Below are positions 45,335 through 55,546 of a stretch of 64,000 bases of DNA, one piece after another. The stretch's first letter is position 1; every line of letters begins with the position of its first letter. The position numbers and the translations under genes were made by a program. The notes below the pieces were generated by a model that was given only the letters and a program-made list of their open reading frames with translations, did no database searches and was not told the origin of the DNA. Source of the stretch: an uncultured Paracoccaceae bacterium (GTDB lineage: Bacteria; Pseudomonadota; Alphaproteobacteria; Rhodobacterales; Rhodobacteraceae); the NCBI GenBank assembly GCA_947501025.1, contig CANMUM010000001.1, positions 62,001 through 126,000 of the forward strand, read 5' to 3'.

Positions 45335-46930
45335 ATGAGTGTGAGTATAGATCTCCAACAGCCGGGAACGCCGGCTGTTGATATTCCCGAAAGCTCTCGC
45401 ATGATTGAGCTTCGCGATATATCCAAATCATTTGGACCAGTGAAGGCGAATAGCGGTATCGATCTCATTGTCGAGCGCGGAAAAATCCATGGGATTGTTG
45501 GCGAAAATGGAGCAGGGAAGTCGACTCTAATGTCGATCCTATATGGATTTTATTCGGCCGATCGCGGATCAATTGAGATTAACGGCAAGAAAAAGAATAT
45601 TAAAAACCCCCAAGACGCAATCGCGGCGGGTATTGGCATGGTGCATCAGCATTTTATGCTTGTGGCCCCATTCTCGGTTCTTGATAATATTATTTTAGGC
45701 GAAGAAAAAAACTTCATCCTCAAAAAGACGCGCGAAAATGCGCGCGCCAAGATTAATGCTCTGGCTGAAGAATACGAAATGCAGGTCGATCTTGATGCCA
45801 TTACAGGCGAGCTGTCGGTCGGTTTGCAGCAACGCGTAGAAATTCTAAAAGCGCTATACCGCGAAGCCGATTTGCTGATCCTTGATGAACCAACTGGCGT
45901 TCTGACACCAAGTGAAGCTGATCACCTTTTCCGCATTCTCGATATGCTGCGCGAACAAGGCAAAACAATTATCATCATTACCCATAAACTTCGTGAAATC
46001 ATGGCAATTACCGATACGGTGAGCATCATGCGCCGCGGAAAAATGTCGCCATCCATTTGGACAAAGGACACCAATCCAAAAGATTTGGCCACTTTGATGG
46101 TTGGGCGTGATGTTGTGCTGAAAGTCGAGAAGAAAAAAGCCAAACCCGAAGGTGAAGTGCTCCGCGTTGAGAATTTAAATGTCACTAATGCGCTTGGAGT
46201 TCAAAAGCTCAAAAATCTTAGTTTTACAATTCGTGCTGGAGAAGTTCTTGGCGTTGCTGGCGTTGCTGGTAATGGCCAGACCGAGCTTCTTGAGATTCTT
46301 GCTGGCATGATGCCCGCAGGTTCAGGGCAAGTGCTCTATTTTGATGAGCCATTGGATATTTCAAAGAGGGCTAAACCTGATCAACGCCGCAAACGAGGCA
46401 TCGGGCACATTCCTGAAGATCGCCATAGACGTGGATTGGTGAAGCCCTTTAAGACGTGGGAAAATACGGCCTTTGGTTATCATAATTTTCCGCGCTATTC
46501 GAAAAAATATGGCTTTGCCGATCAGAAGTTTATGCGTGAAGACGCAACAGATAAAATGGAGCGGTTTGATATTCGTCCGCGCAATATCAATCTTCCCGCA
46601 GCTAATTTTTCTGGCGGAAATCAGCAAAAGATCGTTTGCGCACGTGAGATTGACCAAGCTCCCAAGCTGATCTTGATCGGTCAACCGACCCGTGGTGTCG
46701 ATATTGGTGCGATCGAATTTATTCATAAAGAAATTATTCGAATGCGCGATGAGGGCGCGGCTGTTTTGCTCATCTCGGTTGAACTGGATGAAATTTTATC
46801 GCTTTCTGATCGTGTGATTGTACTCCTTGATGGCGCAATTGTTGGTGAGCGTGAGGCCGATAAGACAAACGTAAATGATCTGGGTCTTTTGATGGCGGGT
46901 ATTGAAGAAAAAGAGGCTTCCAATGGATGA
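45335..46930 (+). CDS. ABC transporter ATP-binding protein, nucleoside/BMP type (two domains)
   Basis: A 531-residue protein with two ABC domains, as in sugar/nucleoside uptake ATPases. The first has GENGAGKST (56-64), signature-like LSVGLQQRVEILKALY, and LILDEPTGVLTP. The second has a degenerate Walker A region (GVAGNGQTELLEILAG), FSGGNQQKIVCAREI and LILIGQPTRGVDIGA. It energises the two permeases that follow and starts 4 bases after the binding-protein stop. Confidence 0.94.
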   Translation: MSVSIDLQQPGTPAVDIPESSRMIELRDISKSFGPVKANSGIDLIVERGKIHGIVGENGAGKSTLMSILYGFYSADRGSIEINGKKKNIKNPQDAIAAGIGMVHQHFMLVAPFSVLDNIILGEEKNFILKKTRENARAKINALAEEYEMQVDLDAITGELSVGLQQRVEILKALYREADLLILDEPTGVLTPSEADHLFRILDMLREQGKTIIIITHKLREIMAITDTVSIMRRGKMSPSIWTKDTNPKDLATLMVGRDVVLKVEKKKAKPEGEVLRVENLNVTNALGVQKLKNLSFTIRAGEVLGVAGVAGNGQTELLEILAGMMPAGSGQVLYFDEPLDISKRAKPDQRRKRGIGHIPEDRHRRGLVKPFKTWENTAFGYHNFPRYSKKYGFADQKFMREDATDKMERFDIRPRNINLPAANFSGGNQQKIVCAREIDQAPKLILIGQPTRGVDIGAIEFIHKEIIRMRDEGAAVLLISVELDEILSLSDRVIVLLDGAIVGEREADKTNVNDLGLLMAGIEEKEASNG

Positions 46931-48029
46931 TAAAATTCCAGCTTGGCTTGATGTCATTGTCTTGCCGTTGATGAGTTTGATGATTGCATTTTTTGTAACG
47001 GGATTGATTGTGTTATCAATTGGCGCAAATCCATTTTCCGTGGCTCAAGCGATGATCGAAGGTGCTATTTTGCGACCATCTGGCTTAGGCTATACGCTCT
47101 ATTATACGACCACCTATATTCTTACTGGGCTTGCTGTTGCGGTAGCTTTTCACGCCGCTATGTTTAATATTGGTGGTGAAGGGCAGGCGATGGTTGCGGG
47201 TGTAGGGGTCGCGATTGCAGCTCTTGCCCTTGACAGTACCCATTGGATGATCACGCTTCCAGTTGCTATGATCTTGTCGATGGTTTTCGGTGCGTTTTGG
47301 GCATTGTTGCCGGCTTATTTGCAAGCCAAACGTGGGTCTCACATCGTTATTACAACCATCATGATGAATTTCATTGCATCAGCCGTTGTGGGTTATATCG
47401 TTATCTATGTGCTCCGAGACAACGTGGCTGGAGCTAATGAAACACGCCGCTTTTTGGAGGGTGCTCATATTCCACGCGCATCGGATATGCTTTCATGGAT
47501 TGGTATCGATGGTTATTCAAAATCAGTCCCAATGAACATCACATTCTTTGTGGCTCTGATTGCTGCTGTTGCCGTCTATTATCTTATTTGGCGCACACGT
47601 TTAGGCTATGAAATCCGTGCTTTTGGTCTTTCGAGTTCTGCCGCGCAATATGCAGGTACTTCACCCGTTAAAATTATCATCATTGCAATGCTTATATCGG
47701 GTGCACTCGCAGGTTTAATGGCCAATAATTCGGTTATGGGTGAGCAAGTTAAGCTAGGGCTTAATCCTGTAAATGGTGCAGGTTTTATCGGCATTGCGGT
47801 TGCGCTTATGGGACGCAATCATCCCGTTGGCATTGTGCTTGCTGCATTTCTATTTGGCGTTCTTGTGCAAGGCGGAGCAGAGCTTTCCTTTAGTTATCCT
47901 GCCGTATCTCGTGATATTGTTGATGTCATAAAAGGGCTTGTTATTTTATTCGTTGGGGCACTTGATAACATGCTTCGTATTCCCATGGAGCATTGGTGGA
48001 TAAACAGGCAGAAGGCGAAAATGGCATGA
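46923..48029 (+). CDS. ABC transporter permease, nucleoside/BMP type (first)
   Basis: A 368-residue integral membrane protein of the BPD_transp_2 family with about eight to ten helices. The pattern LTGLAVAVAFHAAMFNIGGEGQAMVAGVG is the conserved loop region, and LGYEIRAFGLSSSAAQYAGTSPVKIII is the EAA-like coupling loop. The ATG at 46923 overlaps the ATPase stop by 8 bases. It pairs with the following permease. Confidence 0.93.
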   Translation: MDDKIPAWLDVIVLPLMSLMIAFFVTGLIVLSIGANPFSVAQAMIEGAILRPSGLGYTLYYTTTYILTGLAVAVAFHAAMFNIGGEGQAMVAGVGVAIAALALDSTHWMITLPVAMILSMVFGAFWALLPAYLQAKRGSHIVITTIMMNFIASAVVGYIVIYVLRDNVAGANETRRFLEGAHIPRASDMLSWIGIDGYSKSVPMNITFFVALIAAVAVYYLIWRTRLGYEIRAFGLSSSAAQYAGTSPVKIIIIAMLISGALAGLMANNSVMGEQVKLGLNPVNGAGFIGIAVALMGRNHPVGIVLAAFLFGVLVQGGAELSFSYPAVSRDIVDVIKGLVILFVGALDNMLRIPMEHWWINRQKAKMA

Positions 48030-49006
48030 TCGATTTTCTATATTTTTTCATTAACCCAGCATTGCTGAAATCCACATTGGTGCTTTCCACGCCCATTCTT
48101 TTTGCATGTCTTGCGGGATTGTTTTCCGAGCGCGCAGGTATTGTCGATATTGGGCTTGAGGGCAAACTGCTCCTTGCAGCCTTTGGCTCCGCAGCCTTCG
48201 CTGCCTATACGGGCAATGCTTGGCTTGGAATGTTCATGGGCGTGTTCGTATCAATTTTATTTTCTATGCTACATGGTTTTTCCGCAATAACACTTCATGG
48301 CAACCAACTCATTTCGGGTGTAGCCGTAAACTTCCTTGCGGTTGGCCTAACTGGCTTTTTAGGAAAAGCATGGTTCCATCAAGGTGGAAACACGCCAGCA
48401 CTTTCAGGTAATTCACGCTTTACTGCGATTGATCTGCCATTTGCCGAGAGCATTGGCAAAATCCCCTTTATTGGCGCATTTTATGAAGATGTATTATCAG
48501 GCAATGCGATCTGGGTTTATGTAGCACTTTTATGTGTGCCGTTAACAGCGTTTATTGTGTATAAAACACGATTTGGCTTGCGTCTTCTCGCTGTCGGCGA
48601 AGAACCCTCTGCCGTGGATACAGCCGGAATTTCTGTGCCAAAACTACGCTATAAAGCACTTCTTATATCGGGTATTCTTGTTGGTCTTGGTGGTGTTTAT
48701 CTTTCAAATGGTATGCTTGCGGGGTTTGGCCCTAAAATGTCGGCAGAGCGCGGATATATGGCATTGGCCGCTTTGATTTTTGCGAAATGGCGCCCTTGGC
48801 AATCTTTATGGTCGTGTATGTTGTTTGGTTATTTTGCGGCCTTCGCGATCCGCTATGGGTCATATGATTTCCCAGTCATCGGCCGTGTGCCTTCTCAATT
48901 TATGGACGCACTTCCTTATATCCTTACCATCATCGTCCTTGGTGGCTTTATAGGAAAAGCAATCGCACCAAAAGCTGTTGGCGAGCCTTATTCAAAGGAA
49001 CATTGA
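48026..49006 (+). CDS. ABC transporter permease, nucleoside/BMP type (second)
   Basis: A 326-residue membrane protein of the same family as the preceding permease: LSTPILFACLAGLFSERAGIVDIGLEGKLLLAAF and RFGLRLLAVGEEPSAVDTAGISVPKLRYKALLISG (coupling loop), with about eight helices. The ATG at 48026 overlaps the first permease stop in ATGA form. With the binding protein and ATPase it completes a nucleoside importer. Confidence 0.93.
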   Translation: MIDFLYFFINPALLKSTLVLSTPILFACLAGLFSERAGIVDIGLEGKLLLAAFGSAAFAAYTGNAWLGMFMGVFVSILFSMLHGFSAITLHGNQLISGVAVNFLAVGLTGFLGKAWFHQGGNTPALSGNSRFTAIDLPFAESIGKIPFIGAFYEDVLSGNAIWVYVALLCVPLTAFIVYKTRFGLRLLAVGEEPSAVDTAGISVPKLRYKALLISGILVGLGGVYLSNGMLAGFGPKMSAERGYMALAALIFAKWRPWQSLWSCMLFGYFAAFAIRYGSYDFPVIGRVPSQFMDALPYILTIIVLGGFIGKAIAPKAVGEPYSKEH

Positions 49007-49007
49007 T

Positions 49008-49808
49008 ATGAGCAATGAGGATATTTTACGCGCAAAATATGGTGATGCGCCGATTGAACTCGCAATGGTGCTTGGCTCTGGCCTTTCTCATATTATTGAT
49101 GCTGTTGATGGTGAGGCCATTAAGTTTTCAGAACTTGAAGGTTTTCCTCATGGTGGTGTTTCGGGGCATAATCCATCAATGAAAATCGGGCTTTTCGAAG
49201 GAAAGCGTGTCGCAATACTCGGCGGCCGCCAGCATTATTATGAACAAGGCAATGCCGCGGCAATGCGCGAACCCATTCGCACGCTTAATGCGATGGGGGC
49301 GAAGAGGCTTCTTCTCACAAATGCAGCGGGATCATTGCGTTCAGATATGGCTCCAGGATCAATTATGTGCCTATCTGATCATATCAATATGTCGGGGATT
49401 AATCCGCTTATCGGCGAGCCTAGCGACGCACGTTTTGTGCCGCTCACGGACGCACATGATAGCGGTATGCGCACAGCACTTCATAAAGCGGCTAATCGGG
49501 CAGGTGAAACATTGCGCGATGGTGTTTATGTGTGGTGGTCTGGCCCTAGCTTTGAAACACCAGCCGAAATCCGAATGCTTAAAATCTTGGGCGGCGATGC
49601 CGTTGGAATGTCCACAGTGCCTGAGGTCATTTTGGCGCGTTATTATAAAATGCGGGTGGCAGCGATTTCCGTCATAACCAATATGGCTGCTGGCCTATCA
49701 TCGGAACAGATCAGCCATGAACATACCAAATCCATGGCGCCAATTGGCGCAGCTCGATTGGAAGCTGTGCTTCACGAATACCTTCAGGAACTTGACCCAG
49801 AAGGATAA
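49008..49808 (+). CDS. purine nucleoside phosphorylase (trimeric type)
   Basis: A 266-residue PNP cleaving purine nucleosides with phosphate: LAMVLGSGLSHI (phosphate loop), GHNPSMKIGLFEGKRVAILGGRQHYYEQGN, LLLTNAAGSLRSDMAPGSIM, DHINMSGINPL, GVYVWWSGPSFETPAEIRML and GDAVGMSTVPEVILA. The ATG at 49008 lies 1 base after the permease stop, with AAAGGA upstream. The salvage step matches import by the preceding ABC system. Confidence 0.94.
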   Translation: MSNEDILRAKYGDAPIELAMVLGSGLSHIIDAVDGEAIKFSELEGFPHGGVSGHNPSMKIGLFEGKRVAILGGRQHYYEQGNAAAMREPIRTLNAMGAKRLLLTNAAGSLRSDMAPGSIMCLSDHINMSGINPLIGEPSDARFVPLTDAHDSGMRTALHKAANRAGETLRDGVYVWWSGPSFETPAEIRMLKILGGDAVGMSTVPEVILARYYKMRVAAISVITNMAAGLSSEQISHEHTKSMAPIGAARLEAVLHEYLQELDPEG

Positions 49809-49840
49809 CGAGCGTAAAGGGGCAATAATTCGAGGCCTTC

Positions 49841-50737
49841 ATGCACATTTATTTGCCCATCGCTCAAGTTTCTATCGACCTGTTCACATTGCTGGGCTTG
49901 GGTTTCGTTGTGGGCATATTGTCTGGGATGTTTGGTGTTGGTGGTGGTTTTATTATGACGCCAATTTTGTTCTTGATGGGGATTCCGCCAAATATTGCTG
50001 TTGCATCGCAATCTAGCCAAGTTGTTGGCACATCGACATCGGGCGCACTTGTTCACTTTCAGCGAAAAACAATCGATTATAAAATGGGCTTTATACTGCT
50101 GGTTGGTGGTATGTTCGGCTCTGCCTTTGGCGTGCGTGTTTTCAAATGGGTCACACAGCTCGGCCAGATCGAAACCTTTGTAACAGCGGTCTATGTGATC
50201 TTCCTAAGTCTCATTGGCGGCTTGATGCTTTATGAGACGATCAATTCGATGCGCAAAACACCAGTTCGCAGGAAACGCAACCCGCATAAGCCTCTTCATC
50301 ACTGGCCGCTCAAAATGCGCTTCCAAGCATCTCGCATGTATATTTCTGCAATACCGCCAATTATGATTGGTGCAAGTGTTGGTTTTTTAGCGGCGATTAT
50401 GGGTGTAGGTGGCGGCTTCATTTTGGTGCCTGCGATGATTTATTTGATTGGTATGCCTGTGAAAACTGTTATTGGCACATCTATGTTTCAGATTATTTTT
50501 GTATCGGCATTCACCACAATTATGCATGCGACGACAACACATTCGGTTGATATCGTTCTCGCGCTCATTCTCATATTGGGTTCGATCCCTGGGGCGCAAT
50601 TGGGCGCAACATTTGCTCATAAACTTCCTGCAATCCAATTGCGTCTTGGGTTCGCGCTTGTTATTTTGTTGATTGTGGCAAAATTGATTTATGGATTGGT
50701 TGTGACGCCTGATGATCTCTATGGATTAACGCTATGA
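49841..50737 (+). CDS. TSUP family sulfite/anion exporter (TauE/SafE)
   Basis: A 298-residue membrane protein with two homologous halves, each holding the G-rich loop: LSGMFGVGGGFIMTPILFLMGIPPNIAVASQ in the first and LAAIMGVGGGFILVPAMIYLIGMPVKTVIGTSMFQIIFVSAFTTI in the second. TSUP proteins move sulfite, sulfonates or similar anions across the inner membrane. Coupled to the TIGR02186 gene by a 4-base overlap; the pair is common in Rhodobacterales and suggests a shared sulfur-linked role. Confidence 0.9.
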   Translation: MHIYLPIAQVSIDLFTLLGLGFVVGILSGMFGVGGGFIMTPILFLMGIPPNIAVASQSSQVVGTSTSGALVHFQRKTIDYKMGFILLVGGMFGSAFGVRVFKWVTQLGQIETFVTAVYVIFLSLIGGLMLYETINSMRKTPVRRKRNPHKPLHHWPLKMRFQASRMYISAIPPIMIGASVGFLAAIMGVGGGFILVPAMIYLIGMPVKTVIGTSMFQIIFVSAFTTIMHATTTHSVDIVLALILILGSIPGAQLGATFAHKLPAIQLRLGFALVILLIVAKLIYGLVVTPDDLYGLTL

Positions 50738-51486
50738 GATTGATTTTTTCGTTTATTCTCACATTGATCGCTGCAAGTTTTGCTATGGCCGAAACACGCA
50801 TTGTGTCTGGAAAGTCAGATGAAGACCTTGCCCTCAATACCACCTTCAATGGCAAGGACATATTGGTCTATGGCGCGGTTCAATCCGATGAGGATTCTCC
50901 AATAGATGTTGTGATTGTCGTGCGGGGGCCAGATCAAACCGTCACAATAAATAAAAAAGAGAGCAAGCTTGGGTTCTGGCTCAATAGTGAAAGTATAAAA
51001 TTTCCCAACGCGCCTGCATATCTAGCCGTTATGTCCAGCTGGGGGCCAACCGTCATTTTATCGCCCGAAATGAGGGCTGAGCATAAAATTGGGATTGATG
51101 AGCAAATTGATCTGAGCAAGCTATCAGGAAATATCACAAATGCAGCCGATTTTCGCGAGGCGTTTATCCGTATTCGAAAAGAAAATGGGCAGTTTGTTGA
51201 AAGTTCTTATGGGGTGCGTGTAGAGGGCGGAGTTCTATTTTCGGCCGATATACCACTTCCCGCCAATCTGATCGAAGGTATTTACACATTCCATCTTTAT
51301 GTGATCCAAGATAAAAATGTGACAGCATATTCGAAATCATATATTCCCGTTCGAAAAACGGGTGCATGGGCGTGGCTGTTTAATTTATCGGATCAAAATG
51401 GGTTGCTCTATGGACTGCTTGCCGTTTTCTTATCGATCACGATATCACTCATCGCAACCCAATTCGTTCGATTATTCAGAAGATAA
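50734..51486 (+). CDS. TIGR02186-family membrane protein, TSUP partner
   Basis: A 250-residue protein with a signal peptide (about 1-19, AMAE), a long extracytoplasmic beta-rich part (VSGKSDEDLALNTTFNGKDILVYG..., VVRGPDQTVTINKKESKLGFWLN, DFREAFIRIRKENGQFVESSYGVRVEG) and a C-terminal membrane helix (GLLYGLLAVFLSITISLIATQFV) with a basic tail. This matches TIGR02186, whose function is unknown. Linked to the TSUP gene by an ATGA overlap. Its 3-prime end overlaps the convergent helicase by 15 bases. Confidence 0.87.
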   Translation: MRLIFSFILTLIAASFAMAETRIVSGKSDEDLALNTTFNGKDILVYGAVQSDEDSPIDVVIVVRGPDQTVTINKKESKLGFWLNSESIKFPNAPAYLAVMSSWGPTVILSPEMRAEHKIGIDEQIDLSKLSGNITNAADFREAFIRIRKENGQFVESSYGVRVEGGVLFSADIPLPANLIEGIYTFHLYVIQDKNVTAYSKSYIPVRKTGAWAWLFNLSDQNGLLYGLLAVFLSITISLIATQFVRLFRR

Positions 51487-52941
51487 TTTTAACTCGAAAT
51501 CTTGTTGGACATCTTTTGGATCAAGCGGCTTAGTCGGTTTGGCCATCTTATAATCTGTGATCCACAAGAAACGATGTTCCGCGCGTGTTAGTGCCACATA
51601 AACGAGGCGCTTCCATAAGGGGATGCCAGCTTCATTGCGACCACTTCGTGCGGCAGCTGCTATATCGGGCGCAAAAACCTGCACTTGTGGCCATTGCGAG
51701 CCTTGCGCTTTATGGATGGTTGATGCTGCGCCATGTAAGAAGCTTGCCCCCATGCGTGCTGCTGAAATCATGTCGGGCTCTTCACGATCAGGATGCTCGA
51801 TCTGAATAATTGATGCGACAGAGATATACGGGTCAGCGGCTCCATTGACAAAAATCCGGGCAAAGCCAGATTTATTGCCCTGACCAAGGAAAATAGACTG
51901 CGCGCCTTTAATTAATCCGCGTGCTTCAAGATCAATCCGCTTGGCGCGATGCTTCATTGGCAACTCAATACCATCACAAATAAGAGGCTCGCCTGGGCGC
52001 ATCTGCCCATCTTCAATGCCATGTGCGCGGCGAAACCCAGTAATAAGGCGTTTTCGCGTTGCATTGCGCCAAACCAGAACGGGCGATCGCGCCATGAGAT
52101 CTGTATCAACGCGCTCAACCGTCACGACGCGATCATCATTGCGCGATAGCTCTCGGATCATTTGATTGAAATCTGAATATTCAAGCATCGGATCAGCAAG
52201 GGCATGGGCGAGATCAAGAATGGGGCTGCCTTCGGCTTGCCGATGGATGCGGGATAGATTGAAGCTGTTTTCGCTTGCAACTTTCTCAAAGACCATGCCT
52301 TCAGATTTGCCAATGGGCGCCAGCTGAGCTGGGTCACCAAACAGAACGAGCGTATTAAAAATCTCCTGTAGGTCTTCAATCTGCTGGCTGTCGAGCATCG
52401 AGCTTTCATCGACAAAGCCGATATCGAGAACCTCTTCGCGCCGTTTCCAACCTTTGATAAAATCAGAGCCGCGTGCGCCGATGATAGCAAGTGCGCTTGG
52501 GACAGAGGGCGTGTTGCCATAAAATTCCTTGGCGCGATCAAGCGCTTCGGCATCAACAAGTTCACTTACGGGTTTTGCGCCGCCATCTGTTAGCCAATCA
52601 GCTATCGCTTCATATTCGGGATGATAAATCGGACGATATAGAATACGGTGCAAGGTGGTGGCAGGTACGCCGCGCGCGCGCAAAACGGAGCTTGCTTTGT
52701 TGGTAGGGGTGAGGATCGCAAGTGAACGCTGCTTTGGATCGGGTTTTTTCTCAAAATCGGGTTCAATAATCCGAAAATCAAGTTTTTTGGCACGTTTAAA
52801 CAAATCACTTAATAGCCGCGTTTTGCCAGAGCCTGCTTTGCCCGTTACGCAATACATCCCTTCGCCCTGACTTTCGAGCAAAGCGGCCAATGCCGAAAAA
52901 GCACGCGCCTGATCTTCAGAATGAGGCGCGTCTTCGTTCAC
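51472..52941 (-). CDS. RecD-like ATP-dependent DNA helicase
   Basis: A 489-residue superfamily 1 helicase with Walker A GKAGSGKT (34-41), motif Ia LTPTNKAS, Walker [20 protein letters not shown] (motif III), [17 protein letters not shown] (motif IV) and the UvrD_C_2 end [22 protein letters not shown] ... [14 protein letters not shown]. It resembles Dda/RecD2-type helicases without the RecD2 N-terminal extension. The start is GTG 52941, overlapping the prs stop (GTGA). Downstream of prs in one operon. Confidence 0.9.
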   Translation of the reverse strand: MNEDAPHSEDQARAFSALAALLESQGEGMYCVTGKAGSGKTRLLSDLFKRAKKLDFRIIEPDFEKKPDPKQRSLAILTPTNKASSVLRARGVPATTLHRILYRPIYHPEYEAIADWLTDGGAKPVSELVDAEALDRAKEFYGNTPSVPSALAIIGARGSDFIKGWKRREEVLDIGFVDESSMLDSQQIEDLQEIFNTLVLFGDPAQLAPIGKSEGMVFEKVASENSFNLSRIHRQAEGSPILDLAHALADPMLEYSDFNQMIRELSRNDDRVVTVERVDTDLMARSPVLVWRNATRKRLITGFRRAHGIEDGQMRPGEPLICDGIELPMKHRAKRIDLEARGLIKGAQSIFLGQGNKSGFARIFVNGAADPYISVASIIQIEHPDREEPDMISAARMGASFLHGAASTIHKAQGSQWPQVQVFAPDIAAAARSGRNEAGIPLWKRLVYVALTRAEHRFLWITDYKMAKPTKPLDPKDVQQDFELKLSSE

Positions 52942-53963
52942 GAATTGTCTACGCTCGGATATGTGTCAACATAAAGGCTTTCCATATTACGTGTTTTGAA
53001 AAGTGAACTCACCGAAGAACCATTTGCTGTGTTCATAATTGCATGTGCAAAGAGCGGGGCAGTGGTGACAACACGTATCTTATCACATCCAGCAAGTGCT
53101 TTATGCTGAGAAATGCTATCGGTGATGACAAGAGAGTGCAACGAACTCGCGGATATACGTTCAAGGGCAGGGCCAGATAATACGCCATGTGAAATATAGG
53201 CTGTGACGGATTTAGCACCTTCTGCGGTAAGGAGGTCAGCCGCCTTGCAAAGTGTGCCTGCCGTATCTACGATGTCATCAATCAAGATACAATCACGACC
53301 AGCAACATCCCCGATCACAGTCATCTCAGCGATTTCACCAGGAGCCAAGCGACGCTTGTCCACGATGGCAAGCTCTGTATCGATACGCTCAACAAGTTCG
53401 CGCGCACGCGCAACGCCGCCAACATCTGGCGACACAACGGTTACGTTTTTAAGGTCTGGGAAATTGGCTTTGATATCAAGCGCAAAAACAGGTGATGCAT
53501 AAAGATTGTCCACGGGGATATCAAAAAAGCCCTGAATTTGGGCTGCGTGAAGGTCCATAGTGAGAATGCGATCAACGCCAGCCTCTGTAAGCAAATTCGC
53601 AACGAGCTTGGCTGTGATCGGTGTGCGGGCTTTCGTGCGGCGATCTTGGCGCGCATATCCAAAATACGGAATGACGGCTGTGATGCGGCGTGATGATGAA
53701 CGGCGCAAAGCATCAATCATGATCAAAAGTTCCATCAAATGGTCATTGGCAGGATTGGATGTTGACTGCACGATATACATGTCTTCATCGCGCACATTGT
53801 CATAAACTTCTACGAAAACTTCACTATCATTGAAGCGCTCAACACGTGCATCAATCAGGTTGAAGTTTTGTTCCATGACTTTGTTGGAAATTTCATTGAT
53901 GGCATTTGCGAGGGGCTTGTTGGAATTGCCAGCGATAAGAATTGGGCGGTTCTTGGGAATCAT
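52938..53963 (-). CDS. prs: ribose-phosphate pyrophosphokinase (PRPP synthetase)
   Basis: A 341-residue enzyme making PRPP from ribose 5-phosphate and ATP, needed for purine, pyrimidine and histidine synthesis. Motifs: [85 protein letters not shown] and the PRPP-binding [23 protein letters not shown]. The ATG at 53963 gives [13 protein letters not shown]. It leads prs-helicase. A short AT-rich gap precedes it. Confidence 0.96.
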   Translation of the reverse strand: MIPKNRPILIAGNSNKPLANAINEISNKVMEQNFNLIDARVERFNDSEVFVEVYDNVRDEDMYIVQSTSNPANDHLMELLIMIDALRRSSSRRITAVIPYFGYARQDRRTKARTPITAKLVANLLTEAGVDRILTMDLHAAQIQGFFDIPVDNLYASPVFALDIKANFPDLKNVTVVSPDVGGVARARELVERIDTELAIVDKRRLAPGEIAEMTVIGDVAGRDCILIDDIVDTAGTLCKAADLLTAEGAKSVTAYISHGVLSGPALERISASSLHSLVITDSISQHKALAGCDKIRVVTTAPLFAHAIMNTANGSSVSSLFKTRNMESLYVDTYPSVDNS

Positions 53964-54051
53964 GGTCTCACCATTTTTTATGTTCGATCCAAGACTTAAC
54001 ATCTAACAAATTATATTTCGACCACTAATGACATTAACTTTTCATAAATTA

Positions 54052-55098
54052 TTAAAAAAATGAAATAAATTTTTCCAATTCTTCGTCTGTTGTGCACCAA
54101 GATGTAACGATACGCGCGCTTAATTCTTCTTCTGGTGATCCATCAAGATTTTGGTCTGCCGGAAAGAGATAATATTTTGCGCCCGCAGCGTGGAGCGCTT
54201 GATGAATCTCGCGAGGGAATCTTAAAAATGCAACATTGCCATCGGGAGCAAAGTCGAAATGTACGTTTGGTTTGTTTTTCAAACCGCTTACAAGCTTTGC
54301 CATCTGAGCATTGGCCTTGCGTGCATATGTGAGCCAAAGATCATCGCGCAAAAATGCCGAGAATTGTGCGCCGAAATAGCGGCCTTTTGATACAAGATGT
54401 CCACCACGTTTGCGCCGAAGTTCAAATTCCCAAGCTTTTTGGGGATCAAAAATTATCACGGCTTCACCCATCATGAGGCCGTTTTTTGTGCCGCCAAGAA
54501 CAAGTGCATCAACACCTGCGCGCCATGAATGATCTGCTGGGCTGTGATTGCCAGAAGCTACAGCATTTGCAAAGCGTGCGCCATCAAGATGCACAGGGCG
54601 ATTATATGATTTAGCCACATCACAAAGCGCCTGTAATTCAGATACAGAATATGATGTGCCAGCCTCAGTCAGATTTGTTAGTGATAACGCGCCTTGCTGG
54701 ACATGGTGAACACCAAGCGTTCCGGTAGATTGAATGACTTGTGCAACTGTGTCGGGTTGCAGCTTTCCGTTTTCGCCATCGATTGAAATCAGTTTTGCAC
54801 CGTTTGTAAAAAACTCTGGTGCGCCACATTCATCTTCATTGATATGCGCATGTGTATGGCAAAAAACAGTTTCAAAAGGTTCAACCAAAGTCGCAAGCGC
54901 AAGCGCATTTGCAGCCGAACCCGTTGCAACGAAATATACGGCTGCTTCAGGTGCTTCAAAAATTTCGCGAATTTGCGCAATAGCTTCCGCACAATAGGGA
55001 TCAGCCCCATAACCACCAGTGCCGCCTTGATTGCAATCAAGAATAGCTTGCATAATTTCGGGAGCGGCGGGAATGGAATTGTCAGAGGTGAATTGCAT
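54052..55098 (-). CDS. low-specificity L-threonine aldolase
   Basis: A 348-residue PLP enzyme of the beta-eliminating lyase family: FTSDNSIPAAPEIMQAI, GYGADPYCAEAIAQIREIFEA, YFVATGSAANALALATLV, CHTHAHINEDECGAPEFFTNGAKL, HLDGARFANAVAS and GGTKNGLMMGEAVIIF with Lys205. It splits threonine into glycine and acetaldehyde; related beta-hydroxy amino acids are possible. It lies one base after the YcgN-like stop region in reverse; the two are probably separate or weakly coupled. Confidence 0.93.
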   Translation of the reverse strand: MQFTSDNSIPAAPEIMQAILDCNQGGTGGYGADPYCAEAIAQIREIFEAPEAAVYFVATGSAANALALATLVEPFETVFCHTHAHINEDECGAPEFFTNGAKLISIDGENGKLQPDTVAQVIQSTGTLGVHHVQQGALSLTNLTEAGTSYSVSELQALCDVAKSYNRPVHLDGARFANAVASGNHSPADHSWRAGVDALVLGGTKNGLMMGEAVIIFDPQKAWEFELRRKRGGHLVSKGRYFGAQFSAFLRDDLWLTYARKANAQMAKLVSGLKNKPNVHFDFAPDGNVAFLRFPREIHQALHAAGAKYYLFPADQNLDGSPEEELSARIVTSWCTTDEELEKFISFF

Positions 55099-55099
55099 T

Positions 55100-55546
55100 T
55101 TATGGTCCTAATGTGCGATCGATAAATGGTATGGCGTCTTCAAGTTCTACCATGATATCTTCAGATTGTGTTCGGTTTTTCATTGAGTGTTTGCCTTCAT
55201 GCATAGCCTTGTCTCCATTGTTAAGCAAGGGATGCCAGCTGGCAATTGGCTTATTGTCATAGCGGCGGATATAGGCGCAGCTTTCGGGCAGCCAATGACG
55301 ATTATCTGGGATGCTTTCTATAGTCAGCTGTAAACAATCATCAACGATGTCTTTTCGTCCTGTATAATTCGAGCAGGCGCACGCCCCTGTATCAAATAAT
55401 TTGCATGCAAGGGAGGTGTAAACAATCTCATTTGTGTCTTCATCTTCGAGTTTTATAAGGCAGCATTTTCCACAGCGATCACATAGAGATTCCCATTCGT
55501 CATTTGTGAGTTCGGCGAGCGGAAGTTCCCAAAACTGATCACGCAT
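55100..55546 (-). CDS. YcgN-family cysteine cluster protein (UPF0260)
   Basis: A 148-residue protein with a conserved Cys-rich set: WESLCDRCGKCCLIKLED (CxxCGxCC), ACKLFDTGACACSNYTGRK and VDDCLQLT, then WLPESCAYI. These cysteines match the zinc- or iron-binding YkgJ/YcgN family; the biochemical role is unknown. The start overlaps ribF by 8 bases. Confidence 0.9.
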   Translation of the reverse strand: MRDQFWELPLAELTNDEWESLCDRCGKCCLIKLEDEDTNEIVYTSLACKLFDTGACACSNYTGRKDIVDDCLQLTIESIPDNRHWLPESCAYIRRYDNKPIASWHPLLNNGDKAMHEGKHSMKNRTQSEDIMVELEDAIPFIDRTLGP

